Assembly (NCBI GenBank): GCA_947034895.1
Contig: OX344762.1
Location: 50,385,087 to 50,449,086 of the forward strand
Length of the DNA: 64,000 bases
Origin: Rhytidiadelphus loreus
Taxonomy: Eukaryota; Streptophyta; Bryopsida; Hypnales; Hylocomiaceae
Direction: 5' to 3'
Shown: piece after piece, positions 47,990 through 59,599 of the stretch
How positions within the stretch are numbered: position 1 is the first letter of the stretch
How the letters are laid out: the number at the start of each line of letters is the position of its first letter
Notes under the pieces: model-generated
What the model was told of the DNA's origin: nothing
The model's input: only the letters and a program-made list of their open reading frames with translations
Database searches by the model: none
Made by a program: the position numbers and the translations under genes

Positions 47990-50900
47990 AAATAGATACA
48001 GTATATGCAGAGAAGAAAGGCATTGTGAATTCATTTGAAATGCCTTCTCGTTCCCATCTTGGTTTTTGGAGCTGAGTTTCTACTGAAAGAGCATTCTTGT
48101 ATCCATATTCTACTAAGTTTGTTTTGGGGTTTTCTGATTTCAAGTTGATATTATTGAAGTTGTGCAAACAGTAAGCGATCCTCTTGGACCTGCAGCACGT
48201 GTTCCAGAAGGCTCTATTGCATTGATGATGTGATTGCCTTTGAAGACATCTCTCTCTATTGCAGAATGCAGCCATCCTCGGAGGTCGTACCTGCTTCTTT
48301 ATGGACGTTCTACCAACATCAGAACTTACAGTCCTTATATGGAGGTAACGTTCAGTTACTTTTTTAGTGTGATGTAGACTAGATGGTGTTAACTGAAAGG
48401 TAGTGAAATTTGTGTCCTTAGCATTAATTTTTATTGTAATGGCATAATTTAACTTGACATTACATTGATAACATATTTTCTTTATATATTGATCTAATGT
48501 TTTGTTACATAAACTTGAGTTTGCCAATAAGAACTGTGTGAATCTAATAGGAGATCTTTTGAGTTAGATCTTGTCACTCAATCCGACATTCTGTGTTGCA
48601 GCAGTTACCCCGAGCAGTCAAAGCATTTGAAGACAGCTACAATGTGTGTCAAGTATCTGCTTCTTGACTTTGTAAACTTGCTTGCAGAGACATACACACA
48701 AAACAGCCGGATTCCAACTATTGTGCGTAGCTCTACATCACTTTAGGAATATATTAAGAGCTACCACCATTCATTAGTCATCCAGTCCTGATTGCACTGA
48801 GGGTTTCACGGATTTCAGTTACATACTTATGAAACTCTTGCTCGAGAAATCTGGAATGGCCCAAGGGGTAAATGCACATACCAATCCAAGTTTGTGGATT
48901 GTGCATGCTGATTATAAGGGTGCAATTTTTCAGGAATTTGGAACCGCGGAAAAACATGCTTTGCGACGAGATTTGACTATAAACAGGTATGTGTGTCACC
49001 TCAAGGCAGGCACTGAATATTGAAACCTGTTCTTGGACCAAATGCATCTCAAATTTTATTCCATCTGTATTTGGGATATACTCAAGTGTACTTTGATTTT
49101 CTTGACCAGTTTGTTTTACAACATCAACAAACTTTGCGTGTTGGATCTGATGTCACGAGGTTTGCAACTCTTACATGTCAAAGCTACAGTGAGGATGGTC
49201 GTCTGTGTCTGCGATTCATTCTGGATGCATGTGTTTGTTGAATGTCAAAGTCATGTCATGTGATTTTCCTTATGAACACCAATTTTTTGAGCTCAACTTC
49301 CTTTGTTTACAGCTAGCTTTCAATGTGGTCGTCGCTGGTACAAATTAGTTTTGTTGATTGCCTTATTTTTAAACCCGACCCCTCTTAGTTCAGACAACGA
49401 CTGCTTATTGTCGTGTATTACAGGACTCAAAGATTTGAAATCAGGGGTTATCCGCACTCCGCTTTCTACCAAGGAAACATTTCTGGACGACCCGCTGCGT
49501 GTGATGCGGGCTTTACGCTTCGGTGGGTCTTTGTCAGTGGAATGTGAATTTCGTTACATTGGTGATACTCTACAAGCCAAAAATTGTGGCACATACATTG
49601 AAAAAGGTGTAATTTGAGGCCACAAACTAGAACAAGGTATAGATTTTGGTTTCAGGCCGTGGAACCTACACCGCACCAAAAGTAATGGAATATCGCCAAC
49701 TTGACCAAATTAGTATGTTCTGATGACTGTCTGGACAGTATGAATTTTGTAATCCAATGATGATTGCAATGCACACCTCTAAAATCTCACTTCACCAGGC
49801 GCTCGATTTGGATTGGAGTTGGAGGACGAGGTGAAAGAGGCAGCCTTCTTGTGATGAAATGAGGACATTACGCGGCAGCAAAGTGAGCCTTGAACGTATT
49901 GGTCAAGAGGTTAATATCTGGTTTGCTGCCTTTTGACATAAAGTGAAGTTCAGGTTGCAACCACGATCTTTGATTTCTTCCTCACTCTGCTGCAGATTGA
50001 CCTAATGCTCAGGGGCAAGAAGCCACTTACAGCAATGCGACGCGGAGAGCAACTTCAACTCTTTCCTGATATTTTCACGAATGGATTATCGAGAACGAAG
50101 CCCCCACTTGAGGAAAACTTCGGAAGGTGAGCATTGCAATTGTGTTGCTCATCATTGTGCTTGTATGTGACCGAATGAGCTGCAATTACATTGAGTAGAT
50201 CATCTGAGCGAATTCTGGACGTGTAGTTTGTGTGTGAGTCACATGGAAGCGGCTGGAGAGTTCTTGGTTGAATTTGAAGATGCTCCAAGTTCCCAAGAGA
50301 AGCTTTCGGTATGACCAAACTCTATACATTTTAATTCTTCAAAACTTTGTCAATATTTGTCAAACCATCCTGATTGTCTCACTTTGTTCCTATCCAACTT
50401 GTAAGTTCAGATTTCCGAATAGGTTATCTCTGTAGAGTTGGTTTCAGTACAGTCGGTATTGTGAATACAGTGCTCACGATTTCCTCTTTGCTTCGTCATT
50501 TGGAATCAACTATTTTTCACGGACATCTTCTGATTGCTTAACAAATATTTTCATATTTTTCATCTGCTTTTTATGTGCATACTGCGTCTCATGTTTTTTG
50601 TTTCTTTCGAGTTCAGCCGTTTGATCCATCTGCTTGTTATTTTATTGGAACTTCGAAATGCGAAATTAATGCTGCACTGCAATGTTCACTTTTGAAGTCA
50701 TCGATATCTGGTGATTCATTTACGGCGTGTTTCTACAGGTCTTGACAATGTTTGGACCCGGAAACCATTAAGTTATTTGATGGCAAAAAGATTATTAGCG
50801 CTCTTGGAGTACAGAAAAATGGCCGCAAGTCAAAGAATGGGTAAGCTTTACCGGTGAAGTTTTTATATATTTTCTCCCTCGACCCTTGTCCTTCAACCAA

Positions 50901-51215
50901 AAAGGCTGGATTTCTATTCAGCATTTACACAAGACTGAGTGTAATTTTAATCTGATCCTAATAGTGTCTTAGGTTCATTTGCAAATACCTGGGCAAATTT
51001 CTCAAGTCGGAGCTGGTCCATCCAGATGGTGATGAGGAGCAATACCTTGGATTGGTTTCATTGTAAAGTTTTTGAAGTCGCACGAGTTTCCTGGCGAATT
51101 TCTCAACTACGAGCTGCCCCATCTAGATGGTAAAGAAGAGCAATGCTGTGGATTGGTTTCAAGAGGAGAATGCAAAGAATCTGAAGTCGCATGAGCGTCC
51201 AGGCGAATTCCGAAA
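47990..51215 (+). pseudogene. CCA-adding enzyme pseudogene 3 (exons 10-11 piece, then 3-9, 14, 15, 15)
   Basis: Opposite strand to the parent, with introns. First comes the end of exon 10 plus intron 10 and part of exon 11 (about 48008-48330), out of order. Then exons 3 (48605-48722), 4 (48934-48986), 5 (49110-49159), 6 (49424-49522), 7 (49799-49909, one extra base), 8 (49996-50126), 9 (50227-50308), 14 (50739-50840, small insertion), and two tandem exon 15 remnants (about 50989-51093 and 51094-51215). Exons 4, 5, 6, 8 and 9 keep the parental lengths (53, 50, 99, 131, 82) and open frames. Exons 1, 2, 12 and 13 are missing. A 173 bp insertion interrupts intron 6. Not functional as an enzyme, since the GGWVRD and DxD motifs of exons 1-2 are absent. 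Confidence 0.9.
49536..49714. mobile_element. Small insertion in intron 6 of CCA pseudogene 3
   Basis: The parent reads GTCTTTGGCAGTATGTTCTG. The pseudogene reads GTCTTTGTCAGT, then 173 extra bases (49539-49711), then AGTATGTTCTG. AGT is duplicated. The ends (AATTTCGTTACATTGGTGATA / AATGGAATATCGCCAACTTG) are an imperfect inverted pair and resemble those of the MITE at 35805-36049. Confidence 0.6.
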
Positions 51216-51359
51216 CTGACTTCTGTTTCTTCTCATTTGGCGTCCAGCTCACGGATGAGCGCCAGTGCTTGTGAGCATATCTACAATTCGTTGTTCGGAA
51301 TTTAAAAACTTGTGTACATTGTAATCTCTAGTTCCCTTTGGTTCATGAAGAGAATTTGT

Positions 51360-52060
51360 TGGGACTAAAAGCTATTCCTTCCCTAAGACAGGGCTCCCTA
51401 CCATGGAAATGAAACTTTCAAAGTTTTTGAAAACATTTGTATAGAAAGTCTACGAAACCTGCAAAACAAATGTCATTCCGGGTGCACCTGCCAGGGAGCT
51501 ATTGAATTGATTGACATCACCCGTGGCTTCCTTCTTCAAAAATCTTGACCTCAACATGTCAGAAGTTGTGCATCTAAGGATGAAGAAAGCAGAGGATCAG
51601 GAGTTCTTCAGTTGGTTACCTTGAAAAGCTTCATTTCATTCGTTGGGCCCAAATTCAAAAGTTTATATTTTAATAACCAAAATTCAAACTTAAACTTTAG
51701 AAAATGGAGCAAAATTCTATACACACAAGTTGTGGTTCACTTTGAAGTCTGAGATTGACTCAACGTCGAAGCAAAGCAACAAGCTTGCGCAGCAGGCCCA
51801 AGTGCTCACTACACTCGTGCTCTTTGCAATCTACAAAGATTGATTTAAATTAAGGATTCTAAGTGTAGAAATATTATGGTTGGGGAATTATGTGCATTGA
51901 CTTTTTGAAGAGCACATTCACACTAAGACTTTCCAAGTTTGTTAAGGAAAGAAACAATATTATTATAGTTGATACTAAGTTCTTGCATGGTAATCTTTTG
52001 GAGATTGCTATACGAATCTCTATCCATGGCCAATTGCTAATCCTATGGGGGCCAATTAGA
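51360..52060 (+). repeat. Dispersed block R, copy C
   Basis: It follows CCA pseudogene 3 just as copy A follows pseudogene 1. Shared landmarks: AAAAGCTATTCCTTCCCTAA, TTGACATCAC, CTTCCTTCTTCAAAAATCT, GTTGGGCCCAAATTC. The coding-like stretch near 51748-51843 reads FTLKSEIDSTSKQSNKLAQQ, then VLTTLVLFAIYKD and a stop. A last piece (TCTCTATCCATGGCCAATTG) is at 52017-52036. Confidence 0.7.
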
Positions 52061-53129
52061 AAAATTTATCCAGCAATGTGTGGCCAAAGATATGATCTTC
52101 TTTTTATTCATGGCACCTAAATTTTTGAAAATTTTATGTGAGGTAATCTATCATACAAAATATAGGGAAATGAGGATTATAATAAATATAACGTCATAAG
52201 TAATATGATCCATTTGGATTTTTTAGATCTAATTTATCATCAAGGATAAGTATCCTAAGCTAAAGTTGGGGATAGGATTTGTATTCCCACATGTGATTCA
52301 AAAATTCATATGGATGAAAGTCAATCAAACACAAGTGTCATCCTATATTGTCATCTACTAGCCATCTCTCTCTTTTGTCTAGGGTTGGTTTCCATTGTAT
52401 TTTGTACCAAACTTCAACAAGGGTTTGTTTTCTATATATTTGTAGTGGGTGCCTTAGTGGGTGCCTTAGTGGGTGCCTATTGTAAATGACTTGGAGGCAA
52501 GGGTGTTTTGAATCAAGGTTTTGGCAAACTCAATAGCAATTTCATATCATTTCAATTGTTGGATTATGATTGCGAGGCCAATTTGAAGGTGCAATTTAGG
52601 CTGCCATAGCTAATTGGGTAGCATCATGGATGTTGGACAACTAGGCTTTAGTATTGGAGCTTTTTGGAAAGGTTATCCACTACAACAACGGCAGTGTTTT
52701 ATGACTACAAAAATATGATTGAGGATGACTCGCGACTACTCGCAGTCATATTCTTGAATATCAATACCTTGGGGAGAAATATGACTGCAAAATATGACTG
52801 CTAGTCGTTTTTTGATCTTGTACTTCACGGGCGTATATTATATGTCCGTTGGCAACACCAAAGTATTTCATAAGGAACGGTAGAGAACTCGTTTGAGAAC
52901 ATTGAGTTATATTATTGGTCATATTTTCATGGTAGTAACATTTTTTTGTTTTTGGGCAACCTAAAAAAAATGGGCAATCAAAAAAAATAGGGCAATCAAT
53001 AAAAATATAGACAAGCCATTGTTTAAAATTTTGAAACCTAATCACCACTTTTTAAGGGTTTTGAAACCCTAGCCATTACTTCTTTTGAGTCTTCTTCCTT
53101 ACCTTTTGTTGTCTCTTGTCTCTTGTCTC

Positions 53130-53450
53130 TTTGAGTTCACTCTTGTTTCTTAATTGTTGTGTTTTGTTGTCTCTTTGAGTCCACTCTTGTTTTTTAATTG
53201 TTGTGTTTTGTTGCATTTTGAGTTCACTCTTGTTTCTTAATTGTTGTGTTTTATTGCATCTTGAGTTCACTCTTGTTTCTTAATTGTTGTGTTTTGTTGC
53301 ATCTTGAGTTCACTCTTGTTTCTTAATTGTTGTGTTTTGTTGCATCTTGAATTCATTCTTGCTTCTTAGTTGTTGTCTTTTGTTGCATCTTGATTTACTA
53401 TTACTTCTTAGAGTTGTTGTCTTTTATTGCATCTTCACTCTTGCTTCTTG
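53130..53450 (+). repeat. Minisatellite of about 49-50 bp inside the CACTA element
   Basis: About six to seven units carrying TTGAGTTCACTCTTG, TTTCTTAATTGTTGTG and TTTTGTTGCATC. Middle units are nearly identical and those at both edges are diverged. Confidence 0.85.
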
Positions 53451-53454
53451 TTTT

Positions 53455-53600
53455 TTTCTTCTTGCATCTTAATTCTTTTTTCTTTTTTCTTTTTTCTTCT
53501 TTTTTCTTTTTTCTTTTTTCTTTTTTCTTCTTTCTTCTTTCTTCTTTCTTCTTTCTTCTTTCTTCTTTCTTCTTTCTTCTTTCTTACTTTTTCTTCTCCT
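53455..53600 (+). repeat. Polypyrimidine microsatellite (TTTTTTCT / TTTCTTC)
   Basis: Runs of TTTTTTCTTTTTTC give way to about ten TTTCTTC units. One strand is almost pure T/C, so a triplex-forming tract is possible. The long Phe/Leu/Ser frame over it is a composition artefact. Confidence 0.85.
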
Positions 53601-54229
53601 TTTTGTTTCTTATTTCTTTTTGTTGCATCTTAACTCTTTTTTGTTGTTTCTTGTTACCCCTTAGTAGTTGCTCCTTATTGTTTCTTGTGCATCTTAACTT
53701 ATATTTGTTATTATCTTTTAGCACTTGTTGCCTTTTTTCTTCTTGTTCCTTGCATCACCATTGTTTTTCTTCTTATTCTAAATTTGTATTACATATTTTC
53801 TATTGTTGTAAACTTTTGAAGATTGAGCTTTGTTGTATGTTCATTAAAATTAACCTCCTATTTCTTTAATTGTATATGCAGGCAACAAAATTGGAACAAA
53901 GTCATTGGAGGCTACTTGCAACTCGCTTCATATTATTGTAAGAAATATAGTCTCTATTGACTTGTGTAAATAATTCATTGTGATATACATATTTTGTATT
54001 TGTGACTAATAAATTATAAATGTCATTGAAAGGAATCACATTCCTTTTTATATATTCCCTCTTCAATATAATTGTTTCTTGTATATCTTTAAAATCATAT
54101 GTATTTGTTTTTAACTACATGAAATCTTTTATTCAATTGTTAAATCATTTTAATGTATGATTGCAAATATGCTTAGGTATCCTACAACCATTGTATGATT
54201 TGTTCAATTCATAGTTCAAAATACATATC

Positions 54230-54780
54230 AATAAAAAAATGACTACTTGGAGTCACAAAATGATTATAATAATTTTCAAAAAATGACTAGGTGCTCTCAA
54301 TATGACTGAAAAATATGACTGAAAAGAGTCATTTTACAAATCATCAAAAAATATGACTCACTGCAGTCATATTCCACATGATTGCAAAATATGACTCACC
54401 GCAGTCATATTCCACATGATTGCAAAATATGACTCACCGCAGTCATATTCCACATGATTGCAAAATATGACTCACCGCAGTCATATTTCACATGACTGCA
54501 AAATATGACTGACCACAGTCATATTTCACGTCATCAAAAAATATGACTCAACGCAGTCATATTCTACAAAATATGACTGACCATAGTTATATTCCACGTC
54601 ATCAAAAAATATGACTCAACGCAATCATATTCCACAAAATATGACTGAGCAGTCATATTTCACGTCATCAAAAAATATGACTCAATGCAGTCATATTCCA
54701 CAAAATATGACTAACCAATCATATTCCACATCATCAAAAAAATGACTCAATACAGTTATATTCCACGTAGGATTTTTTCA
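54230..54780. repeat. Subterminal repeat array of the CACTA element (about 40 bp units)
   Basis: Repeated AAAATATGACTCACCGCAG / CAGTCATATTCCACATGATT, each unit itself partly palindromic (ATATGACT…AGTCATAT). Units become shorter and more diverged toward the right end. This fits transposase-binding sites. Confidence 0.85.
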
Positions 54781-55044
54781 TTTACTCGAGCAGCTCAATA
54801 AAAAGTCAAAGAAAGTCAAAATATACGCCTTGTTGGCATACTATGGCTAATTATAGGTATTTATACCCCTCAACTTATATGACTACCAATATGACTAATG
54901 TCTGAAGCGATTGCTTCTAAACGACTGCTGCAGTCATATTCCGAGTCATCTACAGTGATTTCTGCACCAATCATATTTTTTGATTTTACGACTGATTGCA
55001 GTCATTTTTTGGAGTCATAAAACACTGCTTTTGTTGTAGTGATG

Positions 55045-55853
55045 GCATTGGTGTCTAAAATTTCGGCGATGTGGGTGATTGTAAAAAACACTTAACTAAG
55101 CTCTTGTGGAGCTTTTTAAAGGCTCAAGTAGGTTCATACAAAATCATTTTTGAACACATGAAAGTGAAATTTTTACCAAAGATGCACACTTGTACTAGCT
55201 TTGTGAAAATACAAATTTTTTCCTATTAGATTCTTGGATCGAAAGTTATAAGGCTTGAAAGTTTAGGGACAACTTTGACAACATGCTAGTAGAAGGCAAG
55301 CAATCATGCAACTAATAAATTGTTTTGCAATATCTTTGAATACTTATATCTTGCAATCTATGAAGCAAAATGAATCAAATTTTTTTCTATACATTTTCAC
55401 AATAGTATGGAAAAATAATTTGTGGTCAAAAATTAAAAATGAATAAAAATTGCAATTTTTACTCAATGCACTAAACGTAGTTTTAGAACAATTTTAGAAC
55501 CATTAGTTCAAATTCTAGTGAAAATTCATAAATTTTTATAGTTAAAAAAATTAATTTAGGGAAAGAAATCTTTGTGTTGACCATTGGTATTTTGATTCTT
55601 CCCAAAAATGAGTTCACCCAAAACAATTGAAATCTTGCTCATATAGTTCCTTCTTTTAGACATCCTCTTAATGCAAGATGATTTTAGGTATGCTAGACAC
55701 CTCCATCATCATTGAAAATTGGCATGCATACAACTTACATAACTACTTACTCAATGGTATAAATTCCCAAAGTTGGATAGTGCCTCCTTCATAAAGTTGA
55801 GTCAAACTATGCTCACCCTATTTGGTAGGGCCCAAAATTTATTTTCTTCTCTA
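55045..55853. other. AT-rich spacer between two transposons
   Basis: No gene. It contains one copy of a loosely repeated module (TATATCTTGCAATCTATG at about 55345) that also occurs in other spacers of this window. Confidence 0.4.
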
Positions 55854-56430
55854 GGGGAGGACACTCTCACTACATTTGGGGTACCTACGTGCGGCGGTGG
55901 AAAAAGTAATTCATGTAATTCACCTTGAATAAACTATAATTTCATTCTAAAATTTTGAGCTTTGTTTAACAATGACTAAAGGTTTCTATTGACAAAAATT
56001 TCAATTCCAAATAACATAAGATATATTGTCTAGAAAGGGTTGAAAAATGAACTAAAATGGCATGTTCTCCAACTAAAATATTTATAGAGCTCACATGAAG
56101 ATGACTATTGCATCAATATTCAACCAAAATAAACTTTCAATAGAAAGCTATTCTATATAAAAAAAAATTCATTTTTCAAATTTTTTTTCTTATATAATAT
56201 AGAGGTGTGAAAGTTATTTTCAGCTTTACAGTGTATCTTTTTTCTTCAAAAATTTATAACTAATTACTATTAGCACAAAAAAATACCAATAATTCAAAAC
56301 ATAAACTTATAAAGTAGTAAAATCTATCCATAATTTTTTTTTTGAAAAAGAAATTAAATTTTAAGGTGTATTACTTGTTTTACTTTTTCCGCCGCACGTA
56401 GTTTGCTAAAACATAGGGAGTGTCCTCCCC
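55854..56430. mobile_element. 577 bp element with long terminal inverted repeats
   Basis: It begins GGGGAGGACACTC and ends GAGTGTCCTCCCC. The arms stay similar for about 90-100 bp, with CTACGTGCGGCGG and AAAAAGTAA shared in inverted form. The interior is AT-rich without coding capacity. I could not define a clean target duplication. Long arms would fit a Mutator-like (MULE) or foldback element. Confidence 0.75.
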
Positions 56431-58420
56431 GGGTTTCTTCTAACTTGGTAATCTTGTAATCTACGTAGTTAAATGGGCTAAATTTTTTACCATAGATTCC
56501 TATAATAGTATAGGACAAATTTGTATGGTTGAAAATTTGAAAAATATTTTTAAATTTCAATTATACTCAATGCATTAGAAAGTGGTAGTTTTGGATACTT
56601 TTTATAAAAAAATAGGCAAGGAATTTTAGGAGGGAAGGCTAGATTTCACATTTGGAGCAAGTCTATCCTTCATAAAAAATTCCAAGTAAAGTTTATTCGA
56701 AAGACAAATGGATGTCACATCTATTGCCCTTTTAAATTGTATGTCACTTTAGTTTTTAGTTTTTTTTTAAAGTTACGAATTTTCAACTCTATAAGCTATA
56801 ATTACTTTTTTGAATTCATGGAAGATGGCATAACTTATTTTACCCTTCTCTACAAATGAAACTTAGTAACTGAAAAGTCACATTAAGGCATCCCAAAGTG
56901 AATTCCATGATATAGTTTCACAATGTGTCCATTCTTCTAGCCTTCTCTCACACATTCTTATATAAAAAAACAATTTGTTTTAAATAATCAGATTGTTTAT
57001 GTTAATTGCACATAATTACAAGAAGGGTGTCCAGTATGAAACTAGCCCTTGGTTGATTTGGCAATCAATCTATGGTCAGAAATACAAAGGTCTATATCAC
57101 CATTGTAGGTTGAAGAAAATCTTCTACTAAAAAATTTATAGTAATTACATTTTGTGTAATAAAATTTTAGAAAAGTATGCATGAGACAAATTTGGCACTC
57201 AAAAAACATGAGCTCCAAATATGCATAATTGCTTTTAAGTGGTTGGAAATGGGTTGTTTGCCATACTGCTCATTTAAAACCACCCTTACATTAACTCTTT
57301 CTATTCAACCATGTAAAAAATTACAATATTGAAATCATTTCAGTGGTAATTTATTTTTAACTCCATTCAGTGTCCCTCCAAGGTTTAATTGCTAAAGTCC
57401 CAAAGTCATTTTTTTTTCAAAAATCACTCAAAATTGCAACTTTTGTTGCCTTCATTCAAGAAAGCAAAAAAAACATATTTTTTACAATCTAGGCATAGGA
57501 TCTTCTACTACACTTGTCTCAAATCATGTCATAAAAAATTCATGATGTTAGACTGTATAAATTGAAAGATATTAAAGTAGATGACCCCTTTCTGATCTCT
57601 TAAGCAATTTAGCATATCTGTTGTATGGATATTGTGAAGAAAAAAATTTCCCCAGTTAGAAAAATAGATTTCAAAAGAACTTCATTTTTTTTACATTTTT
57701 CCTATAAAAACAAAATTACAATGAATTTTTTTTTGTGAAGATTCCTTTCAATTTATTCTTATTATATAGGTCACCTTATTTCCCACTATAGGCTAATTAC
57801 AAAATTGACAATGCTTCAATGTAAATGATAATTGTGGCTTCCAATGTGCATCTTGTGATTTTTGTATGCTTTCAATGTACACCTCTTCAACATTTGTGTT
57901 GCTCCTACTATGCGTAAGCTATCACCTAAATGACAACTGAACAGAATCATAGCTGTCTAATCCGCAAAAATAGGTGCTTGGTTGGAAGGGGTTGGCTACG
58001 TAGCTTTCAAAGTGAAAGAATTTTTTTTCAAGAAGATGCTTTGATTGCCTGCGAAACAAGAAGCTCCATAACTTTTGCATCACTAATTCAAATGGAATGA
58101 ATCAAAGCTTCCCATTTAGACAAAAATATAATCTATGAGAAAAATAAATAAATAAATATTTTATGGATTAATTTCAAATTTTTGTGGATATTTTTGCTAC
58201 CCAATCTCCCTTGTTTTGAAGTTATTATAGCATAGCTTTTGCTCTTCATCACCAATTGAAATGAAAATTATATTTCCATGAAGCTAATAAGTTTTTCTAT
58301 CTTATGAGAAAGTTTCAAAAAGTTTAATCCAAAATTGAGCTCATAGGAACTTGTCTAGAATCCATTTTGTTTCCTATAGGTACAATGAGACTTTATGGAT
58401 AAACTTGCAAATTTTTTAAT
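56431..58420. other. AT-rich region, nothing recognised
   Basis: About 2 kb of low-GC sequence. No gene, no transposon ends that I can define, and only short homopolymer runs. Confidence 0.45.
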
Positions 58421-58426
58421 GTATCC

Positions 58427-58740
58427 ATAATGTCAATGTAGGAGAGTTTTGCCATCATGGCATGTTTCGATTGATTGAAGAAAAGTAGATTAAGACCGAT
58501 AATGCTCATTGCTTGTCTTGTGCAAATTTCAACACAACGGGTTTGAAGTAGAAATTTCATTGGTCTGGCAATGAGAGAAATTGGAGAGAAATCTCTACTA
58601 TTACCAACCGATATTAATTTAGTGAGTGCAAATTCATCTAACATGATCTAAATGCAGAAGACTTTTGCCGTTGTAGCATGTTGTGATTGGTTAAGCAATC
58701 AAAGAAGTCAAACGGCTCAACTCTCCTACATTGATATTAT
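58427..58740. repeat. Inverted repeat pair about 300 bp apart
   Basis: ATAATGTCAATGTAGGAGAG (58427-58446) pairs with CTCTCCTACATTGATATTAT (58721-58740) with two mismatches; one more inner base pair each side matches. A transposon is possible, but the target duplication is not clear. Confidence 0.5.
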
Positions 58741-58744
58741 GTCC

Positions 58745-58868
58745 GGTAATTGTAAAGTAGGCCAAGTCATCAAGAAAAATTGCAGTTCAGTACCAACCTT
58801 GCCATTGGCGGCTCAATAGGTCCTCACGGGCAATTATTCTTGATAACTTGGCTTGCTTTGCAATTACC
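58745..58868. repeat. Imperfect hairpin, arms about 40 bp
   Basis: The left arm GGTAATTGTAAAGTAGGCC…AAGTCATCAAGAAAAATTGC pairs with the right arm …GGCAATTATTCTTGATAACT…TTGGCTTGC…CAATTACC. Four to six mismatches are scattered in the stem and the loop is about 45 nt. It could be a tiny transposon relic or a small-RNA precursor; the sequence does not say which. Confidence 0.55.
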
Positions 58869-59241
58869 TAGTCCATAGCGACAATCATTGATATTATTTG
58901 TTGGTACTTGAAACTAGATGGAAGTACTAAAATGGATAATATATCATTCAAAATAGATGAAAATTATGACACAATAAAAAAAAGATTTTAGTCCAATCTA
59001 AGCATTCTGAAAAATAGACTTTGGCATTTGGCATTAGGGATAGTCACACCTTCTTCACTTGGTACTTGGAGAATGGAAAATGAGAAGTTGATGAAGGTTT
59101 GGAGGAGCCAATAGGAAGCCATGGTGGGTGAAGAAGGTGTGACAACCCTAAAAGATGTAGTGAGAGTGGAGGATGAAAAAAGTGGAGAATCAATTACCTA
59201 AATGTAAGATTAGATTTAAGCATTAGAAGGGATTCAACCTC

Positions 59242-59344
59242 TTGGGAGGGCTGTGAGTTCCCTTGGTCTGGGAACAACAACAATCCCCAGCAGTTCGCAA
59301 GTGCTGCTTGACGTGGCAAGGCGACTGCCACGTCATTTTTTTAA

Positions 59345-59376
<32 letters not shown>

Positions 59377-59502
59377 AACTCAATCTTTCATTTTAAAATT
59401 TTGAGAAAAAAAAAATTCGAAAAAAAAAAAAAATTTGATAGCGGCTGTTCCCGGATTGTCGGGGGAACAGCGCCGGGAACAGGCCTGAGATGGCCCTCCC
59501 GA
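59242..59502. mobile_element. GC-rich insert with inverted GGGAGGGC ends and a long A-run
   Basis: TTGGGAGGGC at the left and GCCCTCCCGA at the right bound a 261 bp stretch that stands out from AT-rich surroundings. Inside are a perfect 9 bp stem GACGTGGCA / TGCCACGTC (59310-59334), a run of about 19 A, and repeated GGGAACA(G/A) words near both ends. The target duplication is not evident, so the class is open. Confidence 0.45.
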
Positions 59503-59599
59503 CCCCCCAAATATCATCTAATGGTTGGAGGAAAATCGGCAACAACAAAGGTAAAAGTGGCATAGAAAGGTAAAAGTGTAGAGCACAAAAAAATATTCT

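Larger units (their letters stand above)
52675..55044. mobile_element. Non-autonomous CACTA element, 2.36 kb, with minisatellite interior
   Basis: The body 52678-55041 begins CACTACAACAACGGCAGTG and ends CACTGCTTTTGTTGTAGTG. About 28 of the outer 31 bases pair, including TTTTATGACT. The flanks ATC / ATG agree at two of three bases. Subterminal repeats built on AATATGACTG and CAGTCATATT fill both ends, densest at 54230-54780. The interior holds a 49-50 bp minisatellite and a pyrimidine tract. No transposase is visible. The termini match the canonical plant CACTACAA(C/G)AA form. Confidence 0.9.

Noticed and set aside
53390..53869. 159-codon Phe/Leu/Ser-rich open frame
   Set aside because: It lies on the minisatellite and pyrimidine microsatellite of the CACTA element; the frame is a composition artefact.
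54230..54780. Regular 40 bp repeats resembling a CRISPR array
   Set aside because: The genome is a plant's, the units are contiguous without unique spacers, and they are subterminal repeats of a CACTA element.
59310..59345. GACGTGGCA stem-loop followed by a T-run, like a bacterial terminator
   Set aside because: This is plant nuclear DNA; the stem is part of the GC-rich insert and the run is a homopolymer tract.
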